Source: an uncultured Pseudoruegeria sp. (GTDB taxonomy: Bacteria > Pseudomonadota > Alphaproteobacteria > Rhodobacterales > Rhodobacteraceae). Taken from it: a stretch of DNA of 64,000 nt. The first letter of the stretch is position 1; each line of letters begins with the position of its first letter. Location: positions 558,001 through 622,000 of the forward strand of contig CANMJD010000002.1 of the NCBI GenBank assembly GCA_947498155.1, read 5' to 3'. Made by a program: the position numbers and the translations under genes. Shown in pieces: positions 1 through 13,910 of this stretch. The notes under the pieces are model-generated. The model was not told the DNA's origin. It saw nothing but the letters and a program-made list of their open reading frames with translations, and ran no database searches.

Positions 1-87
1 GGACCTACATGTGACTTCCCTTGAATTGCAGCTTGTTCAGCAGGGCGCAGGGCGCTATTTCTGCCCCAACAGTATACGGAGGCTGAC

Positions 88-1071
88 ATGTCCCAACTCG
101 TAACCATTTACGGCGGATCCGGTTTTGTCGGGCGCTACATTGCGCAACGCATGGCGAAACAAGGCTGGCGCGTGCGCGTTGCGGTGCGTCGTCCGAATGA
201 GGCAACCTTCGTCAAACCCTATGGGGCCGTCGGACAGGTCGAGCCGGTCTTGTGTAATATCCGCGATGATGCATCGGTGGCGGCAGCGATGCAGGGGGCC
301 GATGCGGTTGTGAATTGTGTCGGTATCCTGAGTGAGCATGGCAAAAACAAATTTGATACCATTCAAACAGAGGGTGCCGCCCGTGTCGCGCGTTTGGCGT
401 CAGAGGCCGGTGTCAACAAAATGGTGCAGCTTTCTGCCATTGGCGCGGATGCGAACAGCGAAAGCCAATATGCCCGCAGCAAAGCCGCCGGCGAAGAGGC
501 GGTTCTGACCCATTTCCCGACGGCTGTTATTTTGCGCCCCTCGGTGATCTTCGGCGCAGAAGATGAGTTTTTTAACCGCTTTGCTGCCATGTCGCGGTTC
601 GGGCCGGTGCTGCCGCTGGTCGGGGGCGATACTCGATTTCAACCGGTCTATGTCGACGATGTTGCCGCAGCGGCCGAAAAGGCGCTCTTGGGCAATGCGG
701 ACGCGGGTATCTATGAATTGGGCGGCCCAGATGTGAAAACCATGCGCGGCCTGATGGAGGATATGCTTGCCATCATCCACCGCCGCCGTTTGATCATCAA
801 TCAACCCTTTTTCGTTGGCCGTATTCTGGGCGGGATGTTTGATTTCCTGCAATTTGCATCCTTGGGGCTGTTTAAAAACGGTATTCTGACGCGCGATCAG
901 GTGAAAAACCTGCGGGTTGATAATGTGGTTTCTGAAAGCGCGCGCGGCTTTGCCCAGCTAGGCCTGCAACCCACGTCGATGGAAGCGATCTTGCCGGAAT
1001 ACCTTTGGCGCTACCGCCCCTCTGGTCAGTATGACGCCATCAAGGATTCTGCTAAAAACCTTAAAACGTAG
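88..1071 (+). CDS. Complex I NDUFA9 subunit family protein (atypical SDR)
   Basis: A 327-residue NAD(P)-binding protein of the extended/atypical short-chain dehydrogenase type. The dinucleotide-binding glycines G9, G12 and G15 sit in YGGSGFVG at the N-terminus, and a VNCVGIL segment and an LRPSVIFG segment follow, as in mitochondrial NDUFA9 and its alphaproteobacterial relatives. Family members are thought to help assembly or stability of NADH:ubiquinone oxidoreductase rather than catalyse a known reaction. The start is well supported by GGAGG six bases upstream of the ATG. It stands alone and converges on uppP. Function in this organism is inferred from the family only; a general nucleotide-sugar epimerase role is less likely. 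Confidence 0.85.
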   Translation: MSQLVTIYGGSGFVGRYIAQRMAKQGWRVRVAVRRPNEATFVKPYGAVGQVEPVLCNIRDDASVAAAMQGADAVVNCVGILSEHGKNKFDTIQTEGAARVARLASEAGVNKMVQLSAIGADANSESQYARSKAAGEEAVLTHFPTAVILRPSVIFGAEDEFFNRFAAMSRFGPVLPLVGGDTRFQPVYVDDVAAAAEKALLGNADAGIYELGGPDVKTMRGLMEDMLAIIHRRRLIINQPFFVGRILGGMFDFLQFASLGLFKNGILTRDQVKNLRVDNVVSESARGFAQLGLQPTSMEAILPEYLWRYRPSGQYDAIKDSAKNLKT

Positions 1072-1093
1072 CGTCTTGGGGCGCTGCCTCAAG

Positions 1094-1157
1094 CCCCGGG
1101 ATATTTTGGGAACAAAGTAGCTGCTTTCATTTTGACAAAAATATCCTCGCCGAAGGC
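1094..1157. repeat. Dispersed GGGATATTTT repeat, two inverted copies
   Basis: Between the convergent ends of the NDUFA9-like gene and uppP lie two facing copies of a short repeat: a plus-strand copy ending GATATTTTGGGAACAAAGTAG (split here: GATATTTTGG then GAACAAAGTAG) and a minus-strand copy GGATATTTTTGTCAAAATG preceded by a CCTTCGGCG arm. Related copies occur at 8291, 22559, 29658 and 34845. The T-runs on both strands suit bidirectional termination. Confidence 0.6.
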
Positions 1158-1166
1158 AGGAAAGCC

Positions 1167-1970
1167 TTAGGTGTAGGCAATCCACAGCAAGATGACGCCC
1201 AATAGAACGCGATAGATCACATAGGGCGTAAAGCTGACGCTCTTTAGCAAACGCATCATCAGCGATAGGGCCAGCAGGGCCGATAAAAATGCAAAGAGGG
1301 CCGCGATAGCCCCATCTCGTGCGGCTTGGGCATCGGCTTCGGCGATCACGCCGCCAGCGATATAGACACCAGACGCGATGATGGTCGGGATCGACATCAG
1401 CATCGAGAGTCGGGCAGCATCTTCGCGTTTATAGCCAAGCAACCGCGCGCCGGAGATTGTCGCACCAGAGCGCGACGTGCCGGGGATCAGGGCAATCGCC
1501 TGCCAGAGCCCCATGTACAGCGCATCGCGCAAAGACCAGTCTTGCGCTTGCTTGATCTCAGCGCCTTTTTGATCCGTCCAATAGAGCACGAGGCCAAATA
1601 CCAGCATGGTCCAGCCGATGGTTTTGATGCTCCGCAACGTGTCATCCAGGCCGCTCAGCGCCAGAAACAGGCCAAAGGCGATGACCGGTATGGTGCCAAG
1701 GATCAAAAGCAGCGCCAGTCTTGCGCCTTCGGTATCGGCTTTACCGATAAGCAATCTCGGCAGCCCGACAAGCGCTTTGGCGACGTCCCGTCTGAAATAC
1801 AGGGCCACCGCAAAGAGTGTACCGACATGCACCGCAGCATCAATGATCTGCCCCTGATCATCAAGCGGGGTCAGGGCCGGTAAAAGAATCAGGTGGCCCG
1901 AGGAAGAGACCGGCAGAAACTCGGTGATCCCTTGAAGGACAGCAATCAGGAGGAGATGGAGTAGGGGCAT
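1167..1970 (-). CDS. uppP: Undecaprenyl-diphosphatase UppP/BacA
   Basis: A 267-residue integral membrane phosphatase that recycles undecaprenyl pyrophosphate to the monophosphate carrier used for peptidoglycan and other envelope polymers. Both family signatures are present: EFLPVSSSGH at residues 17-26, with the expected catalytic glutamate E17, and PGTSRSGAT at 163-171. The rest is a series of hydrophobic helices, and the length equals the usual 265-275 residues. It is transcribed alone, towards the NDUFA9-like gene. Known members also give bacitracin tolerance. Confidence 0.95.
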   Translation of the reverse strand: MPLLHLLLIAVLQGITEFLPVSSSGHLILLPALTPLDDQGQIIDAAVHVGTLFAVALYFRRDVAKALVGLPRLLIGKADTEGARLALLLILGTIPVIAFGLFLALSGLDDTLRSIKTIGWTMLVFGLVLYWTDQKGAEIKQAQDWSLRDALYMGLWQAIALIPGTSRSGATISGARLLGYKREDAARLSMLMSIPTIIASGVYIAGGVIAEADAQAARDGAIAALFAFLSALLALSLMMRLLKSVSFTPYVIYRVLLGVILLWIAYT

Positions 1971-2186
1971 TACAATTTCGGCTACTTTTTGATCACACTG
2001 TTAAGTTTATGTTATTGCGTCTTTATTTATCATATGCGTCACTACTGCTTACCTAATTTCGGCTGATTTGGCTAGAAAAACTGCCGGGTGTCTGAAAATT
2101 TAATCATATAGGTCAGCATTTATGACTTTTCATTGTGCGCGCGTCGCAGTAAAGAGACGAGCCTGTCAGATTTAGGAGATATAGCC

Positions 2187-3620
2187 ATGGCAAAACAGCG
2201 AATGCTCCAGTTTGTAAACGTTGATCGGGATATGCCCGAAAAGCGTCCCCCTAATCTACGCAATAAGGATTTCGGGGAAATCTACAAGGAATATGCCACG
2301 GCCAAGGCCGAAGAGCAGGCAAGTCGCTGTAGCCAGTGTGGTGTGCCTTATTGCCAGTCGCATTGTCCCTTGCACAACAATATTCCGGACTGGCTGCGTC
2401 TGACTGCAGAGGGTCGTCTGCAAGAAGCTTATGAGGTTTCTCAGGCAACCAACACCTTCCCGGAGATTTGTGGTCGTATCTGCCCGCAGGACCGTTTGTG
2501 TGAAGGCAACTGCGTGATTGAACAGTCCGGCCATGGCACTGTGACGATCGGCAGCGTTGAGAAATACATCACCGATACCGCTTGGGAAAACGGCTGGGTC
2601 AAACCGATTGTGCCCGCCGCAGAACGTCCCGAAAGCGTCGGCATTATTGGGGCAGGCCCCGGTGGGTTGGCCGCCGCAGATCATCTGCGCCGCGCAGGCG
2701 TGCAGGTTACGGTGTATGACCGCTATGACCGTGCAGGCGGGTTGCTGACCTATGGTATCCCCGGTTTCAAACTGGAAAAACCCGTTGTCATGCAGCGGAT
2801 TGAGCAGCTCGAAAAGGGCGGCGTTGAGTATGTCTTGAACTGCAATGTGGGCGAAGACATCAGCTTTGCCGATATTCGCGCTAAACATGACGCGGTTCTG
2901 ATTGCGACAGGCGTTTATAAAACCCGCGATCTGCAAGGCCCTGGTAGCGGTGCAGAAGGCATCGTGCGTGCGATTGATTATCTGACCGCCTCTAACAAGG
3001 TTTCTTTCGGCGATACTGTTGCCGAATATGAAAGCGGCGAGTTGAACGCATCCGGTAAGAAAGTCGTCGTAATTGGCGGCGGCGATACGGCAATGGACTG
3101 TGTACGGACCGCCATCCGTCAGGGGGCCGAAAGCGTTAAATGTCTGTACCGTCGTGACCGTGACAACATGCCCGGTTCGCAGCGCGAAGTACAAAACGCC
3201 GAGGAAGAAGGCGTGCAGTTTGAATGGCTGACCGCGCCCAAAGGGTTCACCGGAGATACCGTCGAAGGTGTTATGGTGCAGCGTATGCGTCTGGGTGCGC
3301 CGGATGCCTCCGGTCGCCGCAGTCCCGAAGTGATCGAGGGTGACGATTATATCGAAGACGCCGATCTGGTGATCAAGGCTTTGGGTTTTGAACCCGAAGA
3401 CCTGCCATCGCTCTGGGGTGAAGACGCGCTTGAAGTGACCCGTTGGGGCACGATCAAGGCCGATTTCCGCAGCCATGAAACAAGCTTGCCCGGCGTCTAT
3501 GCCGTGGGTGATATTGTGCGTGGCGCGTCGCTGGTTGTTTGGGCGATTGCTGATGGCCGCGAAGCCGCCACGTCGATCCTGCGCCAGTTGGAAACACCCG
3601 CCTCGGTTGCTGCCGAATAA
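2187..3620 (+). CDS. gltD: Glutamate synthase (NADPH) small subunit
   Basis: The 477-residue beta subunit of NADPH-dependent glutamate synthase, which passes electrons from NADPH through FAD to the large subunit. The N-terminal domain has two cysteine sets for 4Fe-4S clusters (C48, C51, C56, C60 and C95, C99, C105, C109). A first Rossmann motif GIIGAGPGG near residue 152 binds FAD and a second, VVIGGGDTAMD, near residue 295 binds NADPH. The start is set at 2187 because AGGAGA lies just upstream and the protein then begins MAKQRMLQF as in relatives; an earlier in-frame ATG-like start at 2133 would only add a non-conserved leader. It precedes gltB by 86 bases, the reverse of the enterobacterial order. 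Confidence 0.95.
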   Translation: MAKQRMLQFVNVDRDMPEKRPPNLRNKDFGEIYKEYATAKAEEQASRCSQCGVPYCQSHCPLHNNIPDWLRLTAEGRLQEAYEVSQATNTFPEICGRICPQDRLCEGNCVIEQSGHGTVTIGSVEKYITDTAWENGWVKPIVPAAERPESVGIIGAGPGGLAAADHLRRAGVQVTVYDRYDRAGGLLTYGIPGFKLEKPVVMQRIEQLEKGGVEYVLNCNVGEDISFADIRAKHDAVLIATGVYKTRDLQGPGSGAEGIVRAIDYLTASNKVSFGDTVAEYESGELNASGKKVVVIGGGDTAMDCVRTAIRQGAESVKCLYRRDRDNMPGSQREVQNAEEEGVQFEWLTAPKGFTGDTVEGVMVQRMRLGAPDASGRRSPEVIEGDDYIEDADLVIKALGFEPEDLPSLWGEDALEVTRWGTIKADFRSHETSLPGVYAVGDIVRGASLVVWAIADGREAATSILRQLETPASVAAE

Positions 3621-3706
3621 TCGCCGCTTTCGGCATTCACAGACTATTTCCGGCAGATCGACAGAACAAAGGTTCCGGTCTGCCGTCGAGAGAAAGGTTC
3701 AGAACA

Positions 3707-8242
<4,536 letters not shown>

Positions 8243-8290
8243 TCGGGCACGGGTTAGGGGGCGTTGCCCCCGACCTCGGAAGCGAGGTCT

Positions 8291-8320
8291 CCCCCAGGAT
8301 ATTTTCAGAACAAAGTAGAG
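8291..8320 (+). repeat. Dispersed GGATATTTT repeat downstream of gltB
   Basis: The sequence CCCCCAGGATATTTTC followed by AGAACAAAGTAGAG matches the repeat seen at 1094 and 22559. Two GC-rich hairpins (GGGGGCGTTGCCCCC and GACCTCGGAAGCGAGGTC) lie immediately before it. Confidence 0.55.
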
Positions 8321-8342
8321 GGCGCGATTGTGCCCTCTTTTT
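8317..8342 (+). terminator. Rho-independent terminator after gltB
   Basis: AGAGGGC and GCCCTCT form a 7-bp stem with an 8-base loop, followed by TTTTTC. It lies about 75 bases after the gltB stop, so it is the likely end of the gltDB transcript. Confidence 0.75.
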
Positions 8343-8475
8343 CATTCGGGGGCCGGCAGCGATAGCTGTCGTCAGATGCGGTGTTGATTTGATATTGCAA
8401 CATAGCCCTGTATCGCCCAAACCCCCTTTGATACAGCCCTTGACCCAAGACGGGGCGGACAGGCTAGGATGAGTT

Positions 8476-9282
8476 GTGGCGAAACAGGCAAAATCAAAGC
8501 CGGCGGCTTCGAAAAGCAAAGCAAAAAAGAGCCGTAAAGGTAAACAACCCGATCCGACGGTCAAAGGCGACGTCGGGTTGCTCTTTGTGTTTTTCGGACG
8601 GCTTTTTTCGCGAGTGTTCGGATTTTGTTTTAAATGGTTGCTGCGGATCACCGTGGTTTTCTACGCGGTGATTTGCCTGTTTGTCCTGCTTTATGCTTTC
8701 GTGAACCCGCCGACGACGCCCTATATGCTGTCAGAGGCCGCGAGGCTGGGGGGTATTCAGAAAGACTGGGTCCGGATCGAGGACATGTCAGACGATCTGA
8801 AGCGTTCTGTAGTGGCGGCCGAGGATGCGAATTTCTGTTTGCATTGGGGATTTGATGTCGCCGCGATCCGCGCTGCACTGGAAAGCGGGGCCAATCGAGG
8901 GGCCTCTACGATCAGCCAGCAAACCGTCAAGAATGTGTACCTGTGGCAAGGCCGCAGCTGGCCCCGCAAGGCGCTGGAGGCGCTGATTACCCCTGCCGTT
9001 GAACTGGTCTGGAGCAAAGAGCGCATTCTCGAGGTCTATCTGAATGTTATCGAATTTGATGAAGGTGTCTTTGGGGCCGAGGCAGCGGCACAGATTTACT
9101 TTGATCGCCATGCCGGTGTTTTGGATGCCCAGCAATCGGCTTTGATGGCCGCGGTTTTGCCAAATCCGAAAGAACGTTCAGCGGGGCAACCTGCGACCTG
9201 GTTGCGCAAACGCGCCACGTCTATTGCGTCTGGGGCGGCGACGATACGCGCAGATGGCCGCGCCTCCTGTTTCGAGAGTTGA
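8476..9282 (+). CDS. mtgA: Monofunctional biosynthetic peptidoglycan transglycosylase
   Basis: A 268-residue family 51 glycosyltransferase that polymerises lipid II into glycan strands. A lysine/serine-rich cytoplasmic start is followed by one transmembrane helix at about residues 50-75 and then the transferase domain. Motif 1, VVAAEDANFCLHWGFD, carries the catalytic glutamate E116; the later motifs RGASTISQQ, KALEALITPAVELVWSKERILEVYLN and the GAEAAA segment are all present. It lacks a transpeptidase domain, hence MtgA rather than a bifunctional penicillin-binding protein. The start is GTG. The 24 residues after the catalytic domain are arginine/alanine-rich and unremarkable. Confidence 0.93.
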   Translation: MAKQAKSKPAASKSKAKKSRKGKQPDPTVKGDVGLLFVFFGRLFSRVFGFCFKWLLRITVVFYAVICLFVLLYAFVNPPTTPYMLSEAARLGGIQKDWVRIEDMSDDLKRSVVAAEDANFCLHWGFDVAAIRAALESGANRGASTISQQTVKNVYLWQGRSWPRKALEALITPAVELVWSKERILEVYLNVIEFDEGVFGAEAAAQIYFDRHAGVLDAQQSALMAAVLPNPKERSAGQPATWLRKRATSIASGAATIRADGRASCFES

Positions 9283-9340
9283 TCTTAATGCGCCTTCAAG
9301 GCAAGACAGGGGCAATGCCTCTTAATAAGTGACGGACCCC

Positions 9341-10006
9341 ATGAATCGACTTTACCACGTGCCGCTGTCTCCTTTTTGCCGAAAAGTACGCTTGTCGCTG
9401 GCCGAGAAGAAGATCGAGGTTGAACTGGTGGAAGAGCGCTATTGGGAGCAGGACAGCGATTTTCTGCGGCGCAACCCTGCCGGGAAAGTGCCGGTTCTGA
9501 AGCTGGACGGCAAGCTGCTGTCGGAATCGTCGGCGATTTGTGAATATCTTGAGGAAATCCACCCCGAGCCCGCCTTGATGCCATCAAAACCCGAGGAGCG
9601 GTTTGAGGTGAGGCGGCTGGTCTCTTGGTTTGATGATAAATTCCATCACGAGGTTACCTCTAAGCTACTGTATGAGCGGGTGAACAAAAAAGTTATGCAG
9701 CTGGGCTATCCGGATAGTAAAAACGTCAAGGCTGGTGCGGTGAAGATCAAGTATCACCTTGATTATATTGGGTGGCTTCTGGATCAGCGGCGCTGGTTGG
9801 CGGGCAATTCCCTGACACTGGCTGATTTCGCGGCGGCGGCCCATTTGTCCTGTCTGGATTACATTTCTGATGTGGATTGGAACCGCAATGCCAATGTGCG
9901 CGACTGGTATGCCAAGATCAAATCACGGCCCGCGTTTCGTGGCATTCTGGCAGATCAGGTGCCGGGCTTTCCTCCGCCGGAACATTATGCCGATCTCGAT
10001 TTTTAA
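9341..10006 (+). CDS. Glutathione S-transferase family protein
   Basis: A 221-residue protein with an N-terminal thioredoxin-like glutathione-binding half (LYHVPLSPFCRKVRLSL, then NPAGKVPVL and SESSAICEYLEE, the canonical cis-proline and SNAIxxY-like loops) and an all-helical C-terminal half. SPFC suggests a serine or cysteine active site. The start is set at the ATG 9341; a GTG at 9329 would add four residues (MTDP) and neither has a clear ribosome binding site. It sits 45 bases ahead of queG and may share its transcript. Substrate unknown; one of three glutathione transferase homologues in this window. Confidence 0.85.
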   Translation: MNRLYHVPLSPFCRKVRLSLAEKKIEVELVEERYWEQDSDFLRRNPAGKVPVLKLDGKLLSESSAICEYLEEIHPEPALMPSKPEERFEVRRLVSWFDDKFHHEVTSKLLYERVNKKVMQLGYPDSKNVKAGAVKIKYHLDYIGWLLDQRRWLAGNSLTLADFAAAAHLSCLDYISDVDWNRNANVRDWYAKIKSRPAFRGILADQVPGFPPPEHYADLDF

Positions 10007-10051
10007 TCCGCCGTTGCAAGCGGGCAAGCCGTGCCCTTTTCGGAGGGCGAT

Positions 10052-11083
10052 GTGAGCCTAAAAGAAGATCTGGTGGCGCGCGCTCTGGAAGAAGGGTTTT
10101 CGCTGTGCCGTGTCACCCGTCCCGACGCTGTGCCCGAAATTGCCGAACGGTTGCAGGCATTCGTCGATGCCGGGTTGCAGGGGCAAATGGGCTGGATGGC
10201 AGAGCGCATGGCATGGCGGGGGAATCCGGCGGCACTTTGGCCCGAGGCTAAATCGGTCATCATGTTGGCCGAAGCCTATACGCCGGACCATGATCCGATG
10301 GCGGTAATCGGTCAGCCGGATCGGGGGGCCATATCGGTTTATGCGCAAAACCGCGACTACCATGACATTGTGAAAAAACGCCTGAAGCGGGTGGGGCGCT
10401 GGTTATTGGAGCAGCAGACAGAAGAACAGATCAAAGTTTTTGTCGACACCGCGCCGGTGATGGAAAAGCCGCTTGCGGCAGCGGCGGGGATTGGATGGCA
10501 GGGAAAACACACCAACGTCCTGAGCCGTGAGCTGGGCAACTGGTTCTTTCTGGGGGCGATTTTTACCACCATTGATCTGGAACCGGACGCGCCTGCGGTT
10601 GAGAATTGTGGCTCCTGTCGGGCCTGTCTGGATGTCTGCCCGACCGATGCGTTTTTGGGACCGTTCCGGCTCGATGCGCGCAAATGCATTTCCTATCTGA
10701 CGATTGAGCACCATGGTCCGGTGGCCGAAGATTTGCGTCCTAAACTGGGCAACCACATTTACGGCTGCGATGACTGTCTGGCTGCTTGCCCGTGGAATAA
10801 ATTTGCCGTGGCCGCCCATGAAATCAAATACCAGGCGCGCCCCGAATTGATTGCGCCGCCACTGGCCGAACTGGTGGATCTGGATGATACCGGTTTTCGC
10901 GCCTTTTTCTCCGGCTCGCCGATCAAACGGATCGGGCGAAACAGATTTGTGCGCAATGTGCTTTATGCGATTGGAAACGCGGGCGATCCGGCACTTCGGG
11001 CCAAGGCGCAAAGCCTTTGTGATGATCCGGATGAAACGGTTGCGGATGCGGCACGCTGGGCGGTGCGGCGGCTCGGTCAATAA
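10052..11083 (+). CDS. queG: Epoxyqueuosine reductase
   Basis: A 343-residue cobalamin-dependent iron-sulfur enzyme that makes the last step of queuosine biosynthesis in the tRNA wobble base, reducing epoxyqueuosine to queuosine. Two 4Fe-4S motifs are visible: [12 protein letters not shown] and, about 50 residues on, [10 protein letters not shown] with the preceding KCISYLTIE family signature. A HEAT-like C-terminal tail ([12 protein letters not shown]...) follows, as in QueG. The GTG start at 10052 is chosen because GGAGGGCGAT precedes it at good spacing; a GTG at 10031 would swallow that site. No other queuosine gene is in the window. Confidence 0.93.
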   Translation: MSLKEDLVARALEEGFSLCRVTRPDAVPEIAERLQAFVDAGLQGQMGWMAERMAWRGNPAALWPEAKSVIMLAEAYTPDHDPMAVIGQPDRGAISVYAQNRDYHDIVKKRLKRVGRWLLEQQTEEQIKVFVDTAPVMEKPLAAAAGIGWQGKHTNVLSRELGNWFFLGAIFTTIDLEPDAPAVENCGSCRACLDVCPTDAFLGPFRLDARKCISYLTIEHHGPVAEDLRPKLGNHIYGCDDCLAACPWNKFAVAAHEIKYQARPELIAPPLAELVDLDDTGFRAFFSGSPIKRIGRNRFVRNVLYAIGNAGDPALRAKAQSLCDDPDETVADAARWAVRRLGQ

Positions 11084-11160
11084 TCAATCTGGGTTGTCAA
11101 TTCATGGGCGTGGCGTTAGGTCATTAAAATCCGTCCCAAGCAGAGTTGTGTTTACCGCCG

Positions 11161-12087
11161 ATGAATCCCCTACGTGGAATCCTGTTTAAAATCGGCGCTG
11201 TTCTGCTCTTTGTTCTGATGCAAACCTGTATCAAGGCCACGGCGGATCACGTCCCGCCCGGCCAGACCGTGTTTTTCAGATCGTTTTTTGCCTTACCCGT
11301 GATCATTGGTTGGCTGGCATCGCAAGGGATGTGGGCCGATGGCATTCGGGTGAAATCTCCGAAGATACATTTGCTACGCGGGATTGTCGGTACCGGGGCG
11401 ATGGGCTTGGGTTTTGCGGGGCTTGGCTTGTTACCCTTGCCCGAGGTGACGGCGATCGCCTATGCCGCCCCGCTGATGACCGTGGTATTTGCCGCTCTGT
11501 TCTTGAAAGAACAGGTGCGTGCTTTTCGGATGGGGGCGGTTGCTTTGGGTATGATTGGGGTTCTGATCGTGCTTTGGCCCCGATTGGGGGCGTTTTTTGC
11601 GGATGGGCAAGCGGGCGAAGCCGCCGCACTTGGGGCTATTGTTGTGCTGGGCTCGGCGACATTGGCCGCATTGGCGCAGATCACCATTCGCCGGATGGTC
11701 GCCACGGAAACCACCTCTTCGATTGTTTTTTGGTTCTCGGTGACCGCATCGGTGATGTCGCTATTGACCTTGCCGTTTGGCTGGGTGGTGCCGACCTCTA
11801 CCGAGATCGGCTTGTTAGCCCTGTCGGGAGTATTGGGCGGCGTCGGGCAGATTTTGCTCACCAGTTCCTATCGCTTTGCCGATGCATCCGTGGTGGCGCC
11901 CTTTGACTACACATCAATGCTGTTGGCGCTTGGTATTGGCTATTTCGTCTTTGCTGAAGTGCCAACAGTGATGATGTTGACGGGGGCAAGCCTGATCGTT
12001 CTGGCCGGTGTGCTGATCATCTGGCGCGAGCGTCAACTGGGATTGAAACGCGGCAAGGCCCGCCCGAACATGACGCCGCAGGGGTAA
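11161..12087 (+). CDS. DMT family (EamA-type) transporter, first of tandem pair
   Basis: A 308-residue inner-membrane protein with about ten hydrophobic helices arranged as two EamA repeats. The segments PPGQTVFFRSFFALPV and LLPLPEVTAIAYAAPL are typical of the drug/metabolite transporter superfamily group that includes RhaT/YdcZ-like exporters. The next gene, four bases downstream, is a clear paralogue (same FFRS, LPEVTAI/IPEATAI and PFGWVVPT landmarks), so the two form an operon and probably arose by duplication. The ATG at 11161 is preferred over a TTG at 11146. Substrate unknown. Confidence 0.88.
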   Translation: MNPLRGILFKIGAVLLFVLMQTCIKATADHVPPGQTVFFRSFFALPVIIGWLASQGMWADGIRVKSPKIHLLRGIVGTGAMGLGFAGLGLLPLPEVTAIAYAAPLMTVVFAALFLKEQVRAFRMGAVALGMIGVLIVLWPRLGAFFADGQAGEAAALGAIVVLGSATLAALAQITIRRMVATETTSSIVFWFSVTASVMSLLTLPFGWVVPTSTEIGLLALSGVLGGVGQILLTSSYRFADASVVAPFDYTSMLLALGIGYFVFAEVPTVMMLTGASLIVLAGVLIIWRERQLGLKRGKARPNMTPQG

Positions 12088-12090
12088 TTT

Positions 12091-12966
12091 GTGAACCCAA
12101 TCAAAGGCATCACCATGATCGTTTCGGCGGTGGGGTTTTTCACGGTGATGGGGGCCATGGTCAAACTGGTCTCCGATCGTATTCCCGCCGGAGAAGCGGT
12201 GTTTTTCCGCTCTATGGTGACCATGCCGGTCATTTTAGCGATGCTGTGGAGTCAGGGGCAGTTGCGTAACGGGCTGAAGACAAAAAACCCGCTTGGACAT
12301 TTGGGACGGGCACTGGCCGGGACCGTTGGCATGGGTTTCGGTTTTGCCGGTCTGGCGTTGATTTCAATCCCCGAAGCCACGGCAATCCGCTTCTCTACCC
12401 CGATTTTTGTGGTTATTCTGGCGGTGCTGCTGTTGGGGGAACGGGTGCGCCGGTTTCGCCTGACAGCGGTCGGAGTCGGTTTGATCGGGGTCTGCGTGAT
12501 CCTTGCGCCGCGGTTTTCGATGTCCTTCGGAGAGGGCGCGCAGATCGGGGCACTTCTGACGTTGATTTCGGCCATGGCGGCGTCTTTGGCGCAGGTGCAG
12601 ATCAAATACCTGTCGCGGACCGAAACGACGGCGGCGATTGTATTTTACTTTTCGTTGGTTTCGACCTGTTTTGCGCTGATGACCGCCCCTTTTGGTTGGG
12701 TCGTGCCGACACCCCGAGAATTTAGCTTGTTGCTGATCGGGAGTCTGGCGGGCAGTGTGGGTCAGATTCTGGTGACCTCGGCGTATCGCTATGGTGAGGC
12801 CTCCTTGCTGTCGCCCTTTACCTATTCCTCGATGCTATGGGCGATTGTGCTGGGATATTTCCTGTTTGGCGATTTGCCCACTCTGCAAACACTGATCGGG
12901 GCTGGGATCGTGATTGCAGCGGGGCTGGCGATCCTCTGGCGTGAACAGCAGCTTGCGCGCAATTGA
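12091..12966 (+). CDS. DMT family (EamA-type) transporter, second of tandem pair
   Basis: A 291-residue paralogue of the preceding gene, starting with GTG four bases after its stop. The two share the order of landmarks: FFRSMVTMPVIL, LGHLGRALAGTVGMGFGFAGLALISIPEATAI (given in part: GMGFGFAGL), PFGWVVPT and the final GXXLIVLAG/GIVIAAGLAILWRE region. About ten membrane helices are visible. Because both copies remain intact they may differ in substrate or work as a heteromer, as some small DMT pairs do; this is inference. Substrate unknown. Confidence 0.88.
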   Translation: MNPIKGITMIVSAVGFFTVMGAMVKLVSDRIPAGEAVFFRSMVTMPVILAMLWSQGQLRNGLKTKNPLGHLGRALAGTVGMGFGFAGLALISIPEATAIRFSTPIFVVILAVLLLGERVRRFRLTAVGVGLIGVCVILAPRFSMSFGEGAQIGALLTLISAMAASLAQVQIKYLSRTETTAAIVFYFSLVSTCFALMTAPFGWVVPTPREFSLLLIGSLAGSVGQILVTSAYRYGEASLLSPFTYSSMLWAIVLGYFLFGDLPTLQTLIGAGIVIAAGLAILWREQQLARN

Positions 12967-13132
12967 CTCTGACGCCGGAAATCCCTAAGTGGGCATCTCG
13001 GGCGCAGGACCCCGGCCGCCCGCAAATGGTGAAGTCCTGATCGACAGACATCTGCGTTTTTCAAAAGAACGGGCTGATGGCAATGCGGGCACCCTGATTT
13101 ATTTCCGTTCTTCTTTGACGAAGGACCAGACA

Positions 13133-13567
13133 ATGACGACAGAAAATCTTCCCTCTATCGCGACCTTAAAGGCGCAGGCAAAGCGGTTGCGACAGGCACT
13201 GAGCTGGGATGGGGTCAGCATCACCCATGGGCGAGCGCTGGAAATAACCGCGCTGACATGGGGGTATCGCGACTGGAATACGCTGCATGCCACCGCGTCG
13301 GCCCCGATTTGGTCAGGCAAACTGGCTTTGGGGGATCGGCTGACCGGCGATTATATGGGGCATCCCTTTGAGGCAGAACTCGTGGGGGCCACGGCGATGT
13401 CGGGGGGATATGTGCGCGTTAACCTTCGATTCGCCGAAGCGGTGGATGTGGTGCAGCATGAAAGCTTCTCTGCTTTACGCAAACAGGTCACGGCGGTGGT
13501 AGGTCCGGATGGGCGCAGCCGCAGCAAAACCTCGGATGGCACTCCGCATATGGTGTTGAGGTCATAG
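13133..13567 (+). CDS. Glyoxalase-superfamily-like small protein
   Basis: A 144-residue cytoplasmic protein. The N-terminal part (LKAQAKRLRQAL...GRALEITALTWGYRDWNTLHA) resembles the alphaproteobacterial proteins annotated as glyoxalase-superfamily (Glyoxalase_8-like), where a short helical head precedes a compact beta domain with a VxLRFxxAVDVVQHESF segment. No metal-binding residues can be assigned with confidence and no reaction is claimed. The start at 13133 follows GAAGGA at suitable spacing; the longer frame opening at 12989 adds a proline/glycine-rich stretch with no sign of being coding. It is monocistronic. Confidence 0.7.
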   Translation: MTTENLPSIATLKAQAKRLRQALSWDGVSITHGRALEITALTWGYRDWNTLHATASAPIWSGKLALGDRLTGDYMGHPFEAELVGATAMSGGYVRVNLRFAEAVDVVQHESFSALRKQVTAVVGPDGRSRSKTSDGTPHMVLRS

Positions 13568-13687
13568 TATAAAACCTGCCTGCTGCAGGTGCATCCCGTC
13601 CGGAACAATTTCTGGTCGGGATCGCTGTGTTTTGGCGCGCGGGCTTCCTGTGCTATGGTGATTTCCCCGAGCCAGGAGGAAAGGTTA

Positions 13688-13885
13688 ATGCCCAAGCATA
13701 TTCTCGACAGATCAGCCCCGCGCACGGACGGCAAATTGGTCGTCACTTTTGCCGAAACAGCCCGGAATACAGGGGAGGGAGGACCCAGTTCCGCGACGCT
13801 CGAACTCCAGCGTCGTGCGCAGGATCGCCCCACTGACAATCCGCGTGTGCGGGAATATACACGCATAGAAGCCCAAACGCGTTAG
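13688..13885 (+). CDS. Small hypothetical protein (65 aa)
   Basis: A 65-residue polar protein beginning MPKHILDRSAPRTDGK and ending RIEAQTR. It is preceded by a very strong ribosome binding site (AGGAGGAAAGG, about five bases before the ATG) and followed by a bidirectional terminator, which argues for a real gene. It has no signal peptide, membrane helix or recognisable motif and is rich in arginine, threonine and proline, so it may be disordered. Function unknown. Confidence 0.55.
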   Translation: MPKHILDRSAPRTDGKLVVTFAETARNTGEGGPSSATLELQRRAQDRPTDNPRVREYTRIEAQTR

Positions 13886-13910
13886 GCGTAAATGGCCCAA
13901 GCCCTTGCAT